Shown: positions 1 to 6,770 of the stretch, piece after piece | How positions within the stretch are numbered: the first letter of the stretch is position 1 | How the letters are laid out: each line of letters opens with the position of its first letter | NCBI RefSeq assembly: GCF_018336475.1 | Contig: NZ_CP048741.1 | Location: 1,950,598-1,961,102 of the forward strand | Direction of reading: 5' to 3' | Origin: Romboutsia sp. 13368 | GTDB taxonomy: Bacteria > Bacillota > Clostridia > Peptostreptococcales > Peptostreptococcaceae | Length of the DNA: 10,505 nucleotides | Notes under the pieces: generated by a model | The model's database searches: none | Seen by the model: the letters and a program-made list of their open reading frames with translations, nothing else | What the model was told of the DNA's origin: nothing | Made by a program: the position numbers and the translations under genes

Positions 1-11
1 TAATCAGAAAT

Positions 12-41
12 TTATTATTTATTTTTATCTAGGGTAGTCAA
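12..41 (-). promoter_or_regulatory. Possible sigma-A-like promoter reading out of the window
   Basis: On the minus strand a TTGACT hexamer (36-41) is followed after 17 or 18 nt by ATAATA or TAATAA (12-18), close to the vegetative -35/-10 spacing. It lies just past the gpsA terminator and would drive a gene beyond position 1. In related spore formers I recall spoIVA in that place, but nothing in the window confirms it. AT-rich DNA yields such matches by chance, so this is weak. Confidence 0.25.
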
Positions 42-70
42 AAATTTTTATATATTTAAAATCATAATAA

Positions 71-100
71 ATAAAAAAGCTAGGATTAATATCCTAGCTT
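71..100 (-). terminator. Intrinsic terminator overlapping the 3' end of gpsA
   Basis: A perfect 10-bp inverted repeat (77-86 with 91-100, AAGCTAGGAT/ATCCTAGCTT) has a 4-nt loop. On the minus strand it is followed by a T-rich tract (TTTTTTAT, 78-71). The upstream arm is made of gpsA coding sequence (codons for K-L-G-Y) and the stop codon (86-88) lies at the loop. It closes the DUF512-der-plsY-gpsA transcript. Confidence 0.85.
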
Positions 101-1108
101 ATCATTTACTATTTCTTCCATTTCATGTGTTTTATTTCTCATCATTAAGTTTATTACTACTTCATTAGGATTTAATCCGCTATGTAGTATAGAATATATA
201 GCATTAGTTATAGGCATATCTACATTTAACTTTTTAGAAACTTCATATGCAACTTCAGTAGCAGTTATTCCTTCTACTACCATTTTTACTTCTGCCAAAG
301 TCTCTTCTAAGCTTTTACCTTGACCTATAAGTATACCAGCTCTTCTATTTCTACTGTGCATACTTGTACAAGTAACTATTAAATCACCTATTCCAGATAA
401 TCCTGAGAATGTTGATGCATCTGCTCCCATAGCAACTCCTAATCTACTAATTTCTCTTATTCCACGAGTCATAAGCGCTGCTTTTGAATTATCTCCAAGA
501 CCTAATCCATCACATATACCTGCACCAAAAGCTACTATATTTTTTAAAGCTCCTCCAAGTTCTACTCCAATTATATCTGGATTAGTATAAACCCTAAACT
601 TAGGCCCCATAAATACTTCTTGAACTTTTTGTGCTATTTCTAAATTAGTAGATGCAACAACTACAGTAGTAGGAATATCTCTTGCAACTTCTTCTGCATG
701 AGATGGACCAGATAAAGTTACGTATGGATTATTTGGAAGTTCTTGTTCTACAACTTCTGATAATCTAAGTCCAGTTCCCTTTTCTAAGCCTTTAGCTACA
801 TCAACTATTATTTGTTCATCTTTTATAAATGGCTTTATTTGATTACATATACTTCTTATAGCTTGCGATGGAACTGCTAAAACTATAACAGTGCTATTTA
901 GTACAGCCTCTTCTAAAGAAGTTGTAACAACCATATTATTTGGGAATAATACACCTGGTAAGTAATCTATATTTTCTCTAGTTTTATTTATTTTTTCAGC
1001 TTGTTTTTCATTAAGTGTCCACATGCTAACTTCATAGCCTTTTTTAGCTAAAGTTAGTCCCAGTGCACTCCCCCAGCTTCCTGTTCCTAATACACATACT
1101 TTTTCCAT
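86..1108 (-). CDS. gpsA: NAD(P)H-dependent glycerol-3-phosphate dehydrogenase
   Basis: Cytosolic enzyme reducing dihydroxyacetone phosphate to sn-glycerol-3-phosphate, the backbone precursor of phospholipids. The 340-aa product is of usual family length. It begins with a Rossmann nucleotide-binding loop (VLGTGSWGSA, residues 6-15), then VAKGLE around K106, the family signature SGPSHAEEVA (133-142) and GGALKN with K189, which matches the conserved catalytic lysine region. HSRNRRAG (251-258) matches the C-terminal substrate-binding helix region. I chose ATG at 1108 because AGGTGG lies 8 nt upstream; an in-frame GTG at 1120 overlaps that Shine-Dalgarno and is rejected. The gene follows plsY after 28 nt, so the enzyme making glycerol-3-phosphate is co-transcribed with the acyltransferase that uses it. 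The last codons are part of the operon terminator. Confidence 0.97.
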   Translation of the reverse strand: MEKVCVLGTGSWGSALGLTLAKKGYEVSMWTLNEKQAEKINKTRENIDYLPGVLFPNNMVVTTSLEEAVLNSTVIVLAVPSQAIRSICNQIKPFIKDEQIIVDVAKGLEKGTGLRLSEVVEQELPNNPYVTLSGPSHAEEVARDIPTTVVVASTNLEIAQKVQEVFMGPKFRVYTNPDIIGVELGGALKNIVAFGAGICDGLGLGDNSKAALMTRGIREISRLGVAMGADASTFSGLSGIGDLIVTCTSMHSRNRRAGILIGQGKSLEETLAEVKMVVEGITATEVAYEVSKKLNVDMPITNAIYSILHSGLNPNEVVINLMMRNKTHEMEEIVNDKLGY

Positions 1109-1116
1109 GTTAAACA

Positions 1117-1122
1117 CCACCT
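1117..1122 (-). promoter_or_regulatory. Ribosome binding site deciding the gpsA start
   Basis: AGGTGG on the minus strand, 8 nt before ATG at 1108. The upstream in-frame GTG at 1118-1120 lies inside it and therefore cannot be the start. Confidence 0.8.
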
Positions 1123-1136
1123 AATAGTATTTAAAT

Positions 1137-1742
1137 TTATTTTTTTTCACCTAATTTTCTTTCTGTTCCATTTAACAATCTTTTTATATTCTCTCTATGA
1201 GTATATATAACAGATACAGTTAAAAATAATGTAATTATTAAACCTTTATTATTTTTAGTAAATAACATCATTATAGGAGACATAGATATACCAACTATAG
1301 CTCCTAAAGATACATATTTAGTAACTGCTACTATAACTAAAAATATACCAAAACAAGATAATGCTAATACAGGATTCATGGCAATCATAGCACCTAAAGA
1401 AGTTGCTACTCCTTTGCCACCTTTAAATCCTAAAAATGCTGGCCAATTGTGACCACATACTACTCCAAATACTCCTAAGTATCCAGCTATAGCAACATCA
1501 ACTCCAGATATAGAAGCTATTACTTTTCCTATTAGTACTGCTAAAACACCTTTTAATAAGTCTCCTATAAAAGTCATTGCGCCAGCTTTTTTACCTAATG
1601 TTCTAAGTACATTAGTGGTACCAGCATTTCCTGATCCTTGAGTTCTTATATCTACTCCTATCATTTTTTTAGCTATTATATAAGAAGTAGATATATTACC
1701 TAAAAGGTAAGCAATTATAATAATTAATACATAACTAAGCAT
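1137..1742 (-). CDS. plsY: Acyl-phosphate:glycerol-3-phosphate 1-O-acyltransferase PlsY
   Basis: Integral membrane acyltransferase moving an acyl group from acyl-phosphate (made by PlsX) to position 1 of glycerol-3-phosphate, giving lysophosphatidic acid. The 201-aa product is of normal family length and mostly hydrophobic, with several membrane segments starting at residues 2-14. The three known PlsY motifs are visible: SGNAGTTN (37-44), GHNWPAF near 97-103 followed by FKGGKG (106-111), and a glycine-rich loop near the third hydrophobic region. The short lysine-rich end is probably cytosolic. ATG at 1742 has a GGGGGA ribosome binding site about 8 nt upstream. It follows der by 22 nt and precedes gpsA by 28 nt, so all belong to one operon. 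Confidence 0.96.
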   Translation of the reverse strand: MLSYVLIIIIAYLLGNISTSYIIAKKMIGVDIRTQGSGNAGTTNVLRTLGKKAGAMTFIGDLLKGVLAVLIGKVIASISGVDVAIAGYLGVFGVVCGHNWPAFLGFKGGKGVATSLGAMIAMNPVLALSCFGIFLVIVAVTKYVSLGAIVGISMSPIMMLFTKNNKGLIITLFLTVSVIYTHRENIKRLLNGTERKLGEKK

Positions 1743-1764
1743 ATTTATTCCCCCTTAGTTAAAT

Positions 1765-3090
1765 TTACTTTTTATTCTTTTCTCTATATTCAAATTGTAC
1801 AGGTGTTCCCTCAAATCCAAAGTTTTCTCTTATTTTATTTTCAAGATATCTTTGATATGAGAAATGAGTTAAGTTCTTATCATTTATAAATAAAGTAAAC
1901 TTAGGTGGTTTAACTCCAGTTTGAGATCCGTAGTAAATCTTTAATCTCTTACCTTTATCTGATGGTGGTTGATTTAACATCACCGCTTCACCTATTACAT
2001 CGTTTAATGCAGAAGTTGATACTCTCTTAGCATGTTCACTTGCTACATATTCTACTGTTTCTAATACTTTATTCATTCTTTGATTAGTTTTTGCTGAAAC
2101 AAATATTACTGGTGCATACATCATGAATGGGAATTTTTCTTTAACTTCTTTAGTATAATTTCCTAAAGTTTTATTGTCTTTTTCTATTAAGTCCCACTTG
2201 TTTATTACAAATACACAAGCTTTACCTTCATCATGAGCTATACCTGCAACCTTTGTATCTTGCTCTGTTATTCCTTCTTGAGCATCTATTACTATTAATA
2301 CTACATCTGCTCTGTCTACTGCAGCCATAGATCTTATAACACTGTACTTTTCTACAGTTTCATATATTTTGCTTTTTCTTCTAAGACCTGCTGTATCTAT
2401 AAGAAGGAATTTTTGACCATTTTTTTCCACATAAGTATCAACTGCATCTCTAGTAGTTCCTGCTATAGGACTTACTATAACTCTTTCTTCACCTAATATA
2501 TTGTTAAGTATAGAACTTTTACCTGCATTAGGTTTACCTGTTATAGCAACTCTTATTATATCTTCATCATACTCAGTATTTAATCCTTCTGGGAAGTTTT
2601 GAACTACTTCATCTAATAAGTCTCCAAGTCCCATACTATTTGCACTTGATATTGCAAATGGCATTCCAAGTCCTAATTCATAGAAGTCATATACATTATC
2701 AAATTGACTTTGACTGTCTATTTTATTTACTACTAATATAACTGGTTTTTTAGTTTTTCTAAGTATTTGAGCAACTTCTCTATCTGCTGCTGTTAATCCT
2801 GATTTTCCATCAACTACAAAAAGTATTATATGTGCCATATCCATAGCAAGCATAGCTTGATTTCTCATACGAGATAATATTATATCTCCGTTATCAGGCT
2901 CTATACCTCCTGTATCTATTAATGTAAAGTAATGATTTAACCATTCTACTTCTGTAAATATTCTATCTCTAGTAACTCCTGGTGTATCTTCTACTATAGA
3001 TATTCTTTTTCCTGCTAATTTATTAAATAATGTTGATTTACCAACATTCGGTCTTCCTACTACCGCAACTACTGGTCTATTATCACTCAT
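1765..3090 (-). CDS. der: Ribosome biogenesis GTPase Der (EngA)
   Basis: Essential double GTPase for assembly of the 50S ribosomal subunit. The 441-aa length and domain order are typical. GTPase 1 has P-loop GRPNVGKST (12-20), TPGVTRDR (36-43), DTGG (59-62) and NKID (122-125). GTPase 2 has P-loop GKPNAGKSS (185-193), AGTTRD (210-215), DTAGLRRKS (232-240) and NKWD (297-300). A C-terminal KH-like domain runs from roughly 355 and ends in a basic tail. The second P-loop has Ala where I would expect Val in many homologues; the GxxxxGKS core is intact. ATG at 3090 is preceded by a good AGGAG. It sits between the DUF512 gene (14 nt upstream) and plsY (22 nt downstream) in one transcript. Confidence 0.97.
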   Translation of the reverse strand: MSDNRPVVAVVGRPNVGKSTLFNKLAGKRISIVEDTPGVTRDRIFTEVEWLNHYFTLIDTGGIEPDNGDIILSRMRNQAMLAMDMAHIILFVVDGKSGLTAADREVAQILRKTKKPVILVVNKIDSQSQFDNVYDFYELGLGMPFAISSANSMGLGDLLDEVVQNFPEGLNTEYDEDIIRVAITGKPNAGKSSILNNILGEERVIVSPIAGTTRDAVDTYVEKNGQKFLLIDTAGLRRKSKIYETVEKYSVIRSMAAVDRADVVLIVIDAQEGITEQDTKVAGIAHDEGKACVFVINKWDLIEKDNKTLGNYTKEVKEKFPFMMYAPVIFVSAKTNQRMNKVLETVEYVASEHAKRVSTSALNDVIGEAVMLNQPPSDKGKRLKIYYGSQTGVKPPKFTLFINDKNLTHFSYQRYLENKIRENFGFEGTPVQFEYREKNKK

Positions 3091-3104
3091 AATAATCTCC
3101 TTTC

Positions 3105-4433
3105 TTATTTCAGAATTTTATCTACAAAGTCTTTACCTTCATTTAAACAAGGTACAACTTCAATTCCCATCATATCACTTAATTTTTCTAGTGTTATATT
3201 ATCTAAGAATATTTCTTCATCAGCTTTTAGCATACTTCTTGGTATATATAGTGTTTCTCCTAAATCTTCACCTTTTAACTGGTCTAGTATATCAGTTGCT
3301 GTTATAAGACCTGAAACAGTTATTGTATCTCCAAAGAAGTTATTTATTATTTTATAAACATCTATTTCAACTCCTGGACATTTATCCATAACACATTTTG
3401 CCATTTCACACATAAATTCATATGCTGAATGTCCTGTAGCAATAGATACTTTCTTTGTCTTAGATATCTGGTCTTTTGATAAGTTTTCTAAACTATCTTT
3501 TATTTCTCTTTCAAGTTTACTTATCATACCTACTCCATTTTCAAATTGTATAAATCCTTCATACTCATCATAATCTAATAGCTTTCTGTTAGCCATCACA
3601 TAAAACTCATCTGATAAAAATATAAATCTAGTTCCTAACTCTTTAAGATACTTTTTATGTAACTGTTCTACTTGATTAATTGTCTCTCCAGCTGTTTTTT
3701 CATTAAATATCTCTAAATTAGGTAAATGATCTCTATGCTTAGTTATTCCTACTGGGACAGCTGCCGCACTATTTACATAAGGATATAACTTAGCTAAATC
3801 AGATACTGTTCTTTCTAATTCATCCTTATCATTATAACCTGGACATAAAACTATCTGACAGTTCATTTGAATTTGTGCATCAGCTAATCTCTTCATTATA
3901 CTATATAAATTTCCTGCAAACTTATTCTTTATCATAGTTTTTCTAAGTTCAGGATTTGTTGTATGTACTGATATATTTATAGGACTTATTCTATATTTTA
4001 TTATATTATTTATATCTTCTTCACTCATATTTGTAAGAGTTACAAAGTTTCCTTGTAAGAATGAAAGTCTTGAGTCATCATCTTTAAAATAAAGAGTCTC
4101 CCTCATTCCTTTAGGTAACTGGTCTATAAAGCAAAATACACATTTATTTCTACAACTCTTAGCTTTATCTATTATTGGATTTGTAAACTCAATACCTAAA
4201 TCGTCATCATAATCTTTTTCAATTTCATATATATATATTTCTCTATTTTGTTTTTGTATTTCCACTTCTAGATATTCATCACTTAATAAAAATCTATATT
4301 CGATTATATCATGTATTGGCTCTCCATTTATAGAAATAAGTAAATCTCCAACTTCTATTCCTAATTCTTCTGCAATACTGCCTTTATATACTTTACTTAT
4401 TATGTTATTCGTATTTTTTACGTTTACTTCCAT
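3105..4433 (-). CDS. DUF512 family protein: N-terminal PDZ plus radical SAM core
   Basis: A 442-aa protein of unknown reaction. Residues about 8-70 look like a PDZ-type domain (IISKVYKGSIAEELGI, then GDLLISINGEPI). A cysteine cluster C94-x3-C98-x2-C101 matches the radical SAM 4Fe-4S motif. A core barrel follows, with ISPINISVHTTNPELR around 155-170 and further cysteines near 193-198. The C-terminal half, from about residue 220, corresponds to DUF512. No membrane segment is evident, so it is probably cytosolic. The substrate is unknown; a PDZ domain suggests binding of a protein or peptide tail. ATG at 4433 has an AGTGGTG-type ribosome binding site. It is the first gene of a unit with der, plsY and gpsA, after a 150-nt gap that carries a candidate promoter. 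Family assignment is confident, function is not. Confidence 0.9.
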   Translation of the reverse strand: MEVNVKNTNNIISKVYKGSIAEELGIEVGDLLISINGEPIHDIIEYRFLLSDEYLEVEIQKQNREIYIYEIEKDYDDDLGIEFTNPIIDKAKSCRNKCVFCFIDQLPKGMRETLYFKDDDSRLSFLQGNFVTLTNMSEEDINNIIKYRISPINISVHTTNPELRKTMIKNKFAGNLYSIMKRLADAQIQMNCQIVLCPGYNDKDELERTVSDLAKLYPYVNSAAAVPVGITKHRDHLPNLEIFNEKTAGETINQVEQLHKKYLKELGTRFIFLSDEFYVMANRKLLDYDEYEGFIQFENGVGMISKLEREIKDSLENLSKDQISKTKKVSIATGHSAYEFMCEMAKCVMDKCPGVEIDVYKIINNFFGDTITVSGLITATDILDQLKGEDLGETLYIPRSMLKADEEIFLDNITLEKLSDMMGIEVVPCLNEGKDFVDKILK

Positions 4434-4516
4434 TTAAAGTCACCACTTCTCTTTTAAAAAATTTATTTTAATATCTTAAGTTGCAAAGTTGTATAAGTTT
4501 ATTTAAACATCATATT

Positions 4517-4546
4517 ATGATAACATGTTTTATTAAATTACGTCAA
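4517..4546 (-). promoter_or_regulatory. Candidate sigma-A-like promoter for DUF512-der-plsY-gpsA
   Basis: On the minus strand TTGACG (4541-4546) and TATCAT (4517-4522) are spaced by 18 nt. They lie between the terminator of the upstream YIEGIA operon and the DUF512 start, where a promoter is needed. The -10 overlaps a short inverted repeat (ATCAT-AAT-ATGAT). Position supports it; motif quality is moderate. Confidence 0.4.
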
Positions 4547-4557
4547 TATTTGTCAGA

Positions 4558-4583
4558 TTATAAAAGGTACCATATGGTACCTT
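4558..4583 (-). terminator. Intrinsic terminator, perfect 20-bp palindrome, end of the YIEGIA operon
   Basis: 4564-4583 is a perfect palindrome (AAGGTACCAT plus its reverse complement), forming an 8-bp hairpin stem with a 4-nt loop. On the minus strand it is followed by TTTTATAAT. It directly abuts the TAG stop (4584-4586) of the small partner gene. Because the plus-strand side has no T-run, it should act only on minus-strand transcripts. Confidence 0.8.
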
Positions 4584-4784
4584 CTAATGTTTAACTACAA
4601 TTAATATTTCTTTACTAATAGAGTGAACCATTCCACCAACACTTTTAGCCATTAGCATAGCCTTATATTGTAGATCTTTATTATCATCTGCGTAAATTAT
4701 TGGACATCCTCCTGCAGTTTTCATATTTTTATCTGTTGTAATTATACCCAGAGTATAATCAGTTATACCTATATTCATTCCCAT
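4584..4784 (-). CDS. Small partner of YIEGIA proteins ('capping complex subunit' family)
   Basis: A 66-aa soluble protein without a signal peptide or membrane segment. It contains GITDYTLGIITTD near the start, GGCPIIYADD in the middle and a hydrophobic beta-like end (EILIVVKH). From memory it matches the small family that annotation pipelines name capping complex subunit for YIEGIA, named for its constant position beside YIEGIA genes; I know of no biochemical activity. I place the start at ATG 4784, 1 nt after the stop of the preceding YIEGIA gene, with AAGGGA 10 nt upstream. An upstream in-frame GTG (4793) lies too close to that site, and ATG at 4778 is a possible alternative. The arrangement implies translational coupling with the membrane protein. 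Its stop abuts the operon terminator. Confidence 0.8.
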   Translation of the reverse strand: MGMNIGITDYTLGIITTDKNMKTAGGCPIIYADDNKDLQYKAMLMAKSVGGMVHSISKEILIVVKH

Positions 4785-4785
4785 T

Positions 4786-5718
4786 TTATACACTTCCCTT
4801 CTCGTCTATTTTATAATTTTTTAATGATACATTCTTTCCTTTTGCACTAGATAAAATAGGACATGATTTAACAGCATCTATTAACTTATTAATATCTTTA
4901 TCTACTGGAACAACAGCTATCATAAGGCTACCATTTTTTAAATTTATTCTAGGTAATGGATAGAAAGCTGGTTCAGTATCTTCTCTTGATATACCAATTC
5001 TAGAATATATATTATATATAATAGCTTGACGTTGACCTGGATCATATATTGTTCCTATATTAGTATAACTTTTATCTTTAGGTATTATTTCTATTCCTAG
5101 TCCTCTAGTTAGATATTTTTGTCTATCTGCTTCTAAACCTACATTAGTGATTCCTTTTAAATCTCCTATTTGCATAATAGATTCATTTACAAAGCTAATC
5201 TCAGCAGGTACCACATCTGCTATATCACCAATACTTTTTCTTGTAAGTGCTTTTTTAAGTATAAATGCTAAAACTACTCCACATATAGAACTTATTATAA
5301 TTGATGGTATTTCACCTAACTTAAATTCACTTGTAATTACATAATAAATTCCTACTGTAATAAATGAAGTAACTATACAAGTATAATTTCTAACTTCATA
5401 AGTTCTAGCTATCTCTTCAATAAATGCATTTCCTCTTTGTATTAATTGCACATCTTCTAAGCTTTGTAATGTATCCCTTCTATTATCCCTTACTTGTCTA
5501 AATTGTTGTGCTGCTAAAGATAAGAAGGTTATAGATGTATATGAACGTTCTATAAGTGCAGGTACTAATAAGGCACCTAATGATGAGGCAACGAATGCTA
5601 AAACCAATTGAGACAATAAAATATTTGGTTCAGTTGGATATTGTTTCTGATCTAAATGTAACATAATAAGTCTCGATAACATGCCTATAATAATACCAAT
5701 AAAAAATATTTTGTCCAT
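4786..5718 (-). CDS. YIEGIA family membrane protein, second copy
   Basis: A 310-aa membrane protein. The signature appears as FIEEIARTYEVRNY around residues 99-112. Hydrophobic segments are visible at about 4-20, 35-54, 114-128 and 138-155; the C-terminal half (from 160) is soluble and starts with KSIGDIADVV. Blocks IGDIADVV, PKDKSY and DPGQRQAI align with the neighbouring copy, so the two are paralogues. The family is linked to spore formers; I recall Bacillus subtilis SeaA (YphB), beside der, as a likely relative with a role in spore envelope assembly. Start chosen at ATG 5718, 15 nt after the first copy, because AGGTG lies 6 nt upstream and an in-frame GTG at 5727 is part of that site. Molecular activity is unknown. 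Confidence 0.85.
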   Translation of the reverse strand: MDKIFFIGIIIGMLSRLIMLHLDQKQYPTEPNILLSQLVLAFVASSLGALLVPALIERSYTSITFLSLAAQQFRQVRDNRRDTLQSLEDVQLIQRGNAFIEEIARTYEVRNYTCIVTSFITVGIYYVITSEFKLGEIPSIIISSICGVVLAFILKKALTRKSIGDIADVVPAEISFVNESIMQIGDLKGITNVGLEADRQKYLTRGLGIEIIPKDKSYTNIGTIYDPGQRQAIIYNIYSRIGISREDTEPAFYPLPRINLKNGSLMIAVVPVDKDINKLIDAVKSCPILSSAKGKNVSLKNYKIDEKGSV

Positions 5719-5733
5719 TATTATCACCTCACT

Positions 5734-6666
5734 TTATAATTTTTCACCACTATAAGCACTTTGTTTTCCTTTAGACACTTCTAATATTGGTGTACTTTTT
5801 ACTACTTTCATTATTTCATCCATATCTTTAACAAGCGGTAAATATGGAATTAGTAATGTATTTTTATCTAAGTCAAGTTTTGTAGTAGCTAATAAATCTT
5901 TTTCATCTACATCTTTATTTATACCAAAATGAATAAATAAATTATGAAGTATAGCTTGTCTTTGACCTAAATCACTAATAATCCCATAAGCCTTCATATC
6001 CTTAGGTACAACTTCTATTGCAATACCTTGGTTTAAATATCTATCTCTGCTATCTTCTAAACCTATATTATTTATATATACATCATTAACCTTTAATATT
6101 GGGCCATCAAAATTAATTTTAGCCTCTACCACATCCGCTATATCTCCTATGCTACGTCTTTTTAAATACCATTTAAAAATAAATCCTACTATTGCTCCTC
6201 CTATTATCGCTAAAATAGTACATGGTAGAAACCCTAATTTATAAGCTCTAGCAGGATATATGTATAATACTGAGGCAACTAATGATGAAAATAAACTTAT
6301 ATAACTTCTACTCTCGTATGTAGATGATATTTCTTCTATGTATCCTGCACCTTTAGGAACTACCTCTCCTTCATCGATGTTTTCTATTGATATCTGTTCT
6401 TCTTGTGATAATCCTTGAAATTGCTGTATTGCTACTGCAAAAAATGTTAATGCAGAAAATTCTTTATCGATTAAGGCTGGAAATGCAATTGCACCAAGAG
6501 CTGCTGCTAATCCAGATATTATTATTTGTTCTAAATAATCTTGAGGTCTAGACGGATACTGTTTATCTGTAATCCTTAATACCAATCCTCTAGTAAATAT
6601 TCCTATAAGTAAAGCTACTATAAATGCACGCCTAAATAACTCATCAGCTATGAGACTTTCCTTCAT
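5734..6666 (-). CDS. YIEGIA family membrane protein, first copy
   Basis: A 310-aa membrane protein and first gene of a three-gene operon. The signature reads YIEEISSTYESRSY at residues 109-122. Hydrophobic segments lie at about 13-29, 47-65, 123-138 and 147-166, followed by a soluble C-terminal half with RRSIGDIADVV (170-180), VVPKDMK (219-225) and LGQRQAIL (233-240). An acidic, Gln-rich linker (82-100) separates the second segment from the signature. It keeps the same domain plan as the next gene but differs at many positions, so the duplication is old. ATG at 6666 has AGGAG about 10 nt upstream. The upstream terminator and a candidate promoter make this the operon start. The function is unknown; a role in sporulation is inferred from the family and neighbours. 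Confidence 0.87.
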   Translation of the reverse strand: MKESLIADELFRRAFIVALLIGIFTRGLVLRITDKQYPSRPQDYLEQIIISGLAAALGAIAFPALIDKEFSALTFFAVAIQQFQGLSQEEQISIENIDEGEVVPKGAGYIEEISSTYESRSYISLFSSLVASVLYIYPARAYKLGFLPCTILAIIGGAIVGFIFKWYLKRRSIGDIADVVEAKINFDGPILKVNDVYINNIGLEDSRDRYLNQGIAIEVVPKDMKAYGIISDLGQRQAILHNLFIHFGINKDVDEKDLLATTKLDLDKNTLLIPYLPLVKDMDEIMKVVKSTPILEVSKGKQSAYSGEKL

Positions 6667-6687
6667 TATCTATCAACTCCTTTTATT

Positions 6688-6715
6688 TTTATACTAATCA
6701 ACTTAAAAATGTAAC
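6688..6715 (-). promoter_or_regulatory. Weak promoter candidate for the YIEGIA operon
   Basis: On the minus strand GTTACA (6710-6715) and TATAAA (6688-6693) are 16 nt apart, between the kinase terminator and the first YIEGIA gene. A promoter is expected here because of the terminator. I could not fit a convincing sporulation sigma (E, F, G) consensus, and the match to sigma-A is weak. Confidence 0.25.
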
Positions 6716-6729
6716 TAAAGTTAGTTTGC

Positions 6730-6770
6730 ACAAAAACAAAAAAAAATTTCCTTTATTTAAGGAAATTTTT
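6730..6770 (-). terminator. Strong intrinsic terminator overlapping the kinase stop codon
   Basis: A 12-bp inverted repeat (6742-6753 with 6759-6770; AAGGAAATTT core) with a 5-nt loop is followed on the minus strand by a 9-T run (6746-6738, partly within the stem) and a further TTTTT. The upstream arm encodes the last kinase residues and the TAA stop (6753-6755) is at the loop edge. It separates the two-component operon from the YIEGIA operon. Confidence 0.88.

Noticed and set aside
4434..4583. Possible small gene or riboswitch in the 150-nt gap before the DUF512 gene
   Set aside because: Frames on both strands are very short or lack a ribosome binding site, and apart from the terminator palindrome I see no stable stem set resembling a known riboswitch.
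4785..4793. GTG start giving a 69-aa form of the YIEGIA partner, overlapping the YIEGIA stop
   Set aside because: The AAGGGA ribosome binding site is only 1 nt from that GTG but 10 nt from ATG at 4784.
5147..5344. Plus-strand open frame of 65 codons
   Set aside because: It lies entirely opposite the second YIEGIA gene, has low-complexity Ser/Ile-rich content typical of an antisense shadow, and no ribosome binding site that I could support.
6667..6740. Sporulation sigma-E, F or G promoter before the first YIEGIA gene
   Set aside because: Expected from the biology, but I could not find a convincing pair of -35 and -10 elements for any of these factors, so only a weak vegetative-like candidate is listed.
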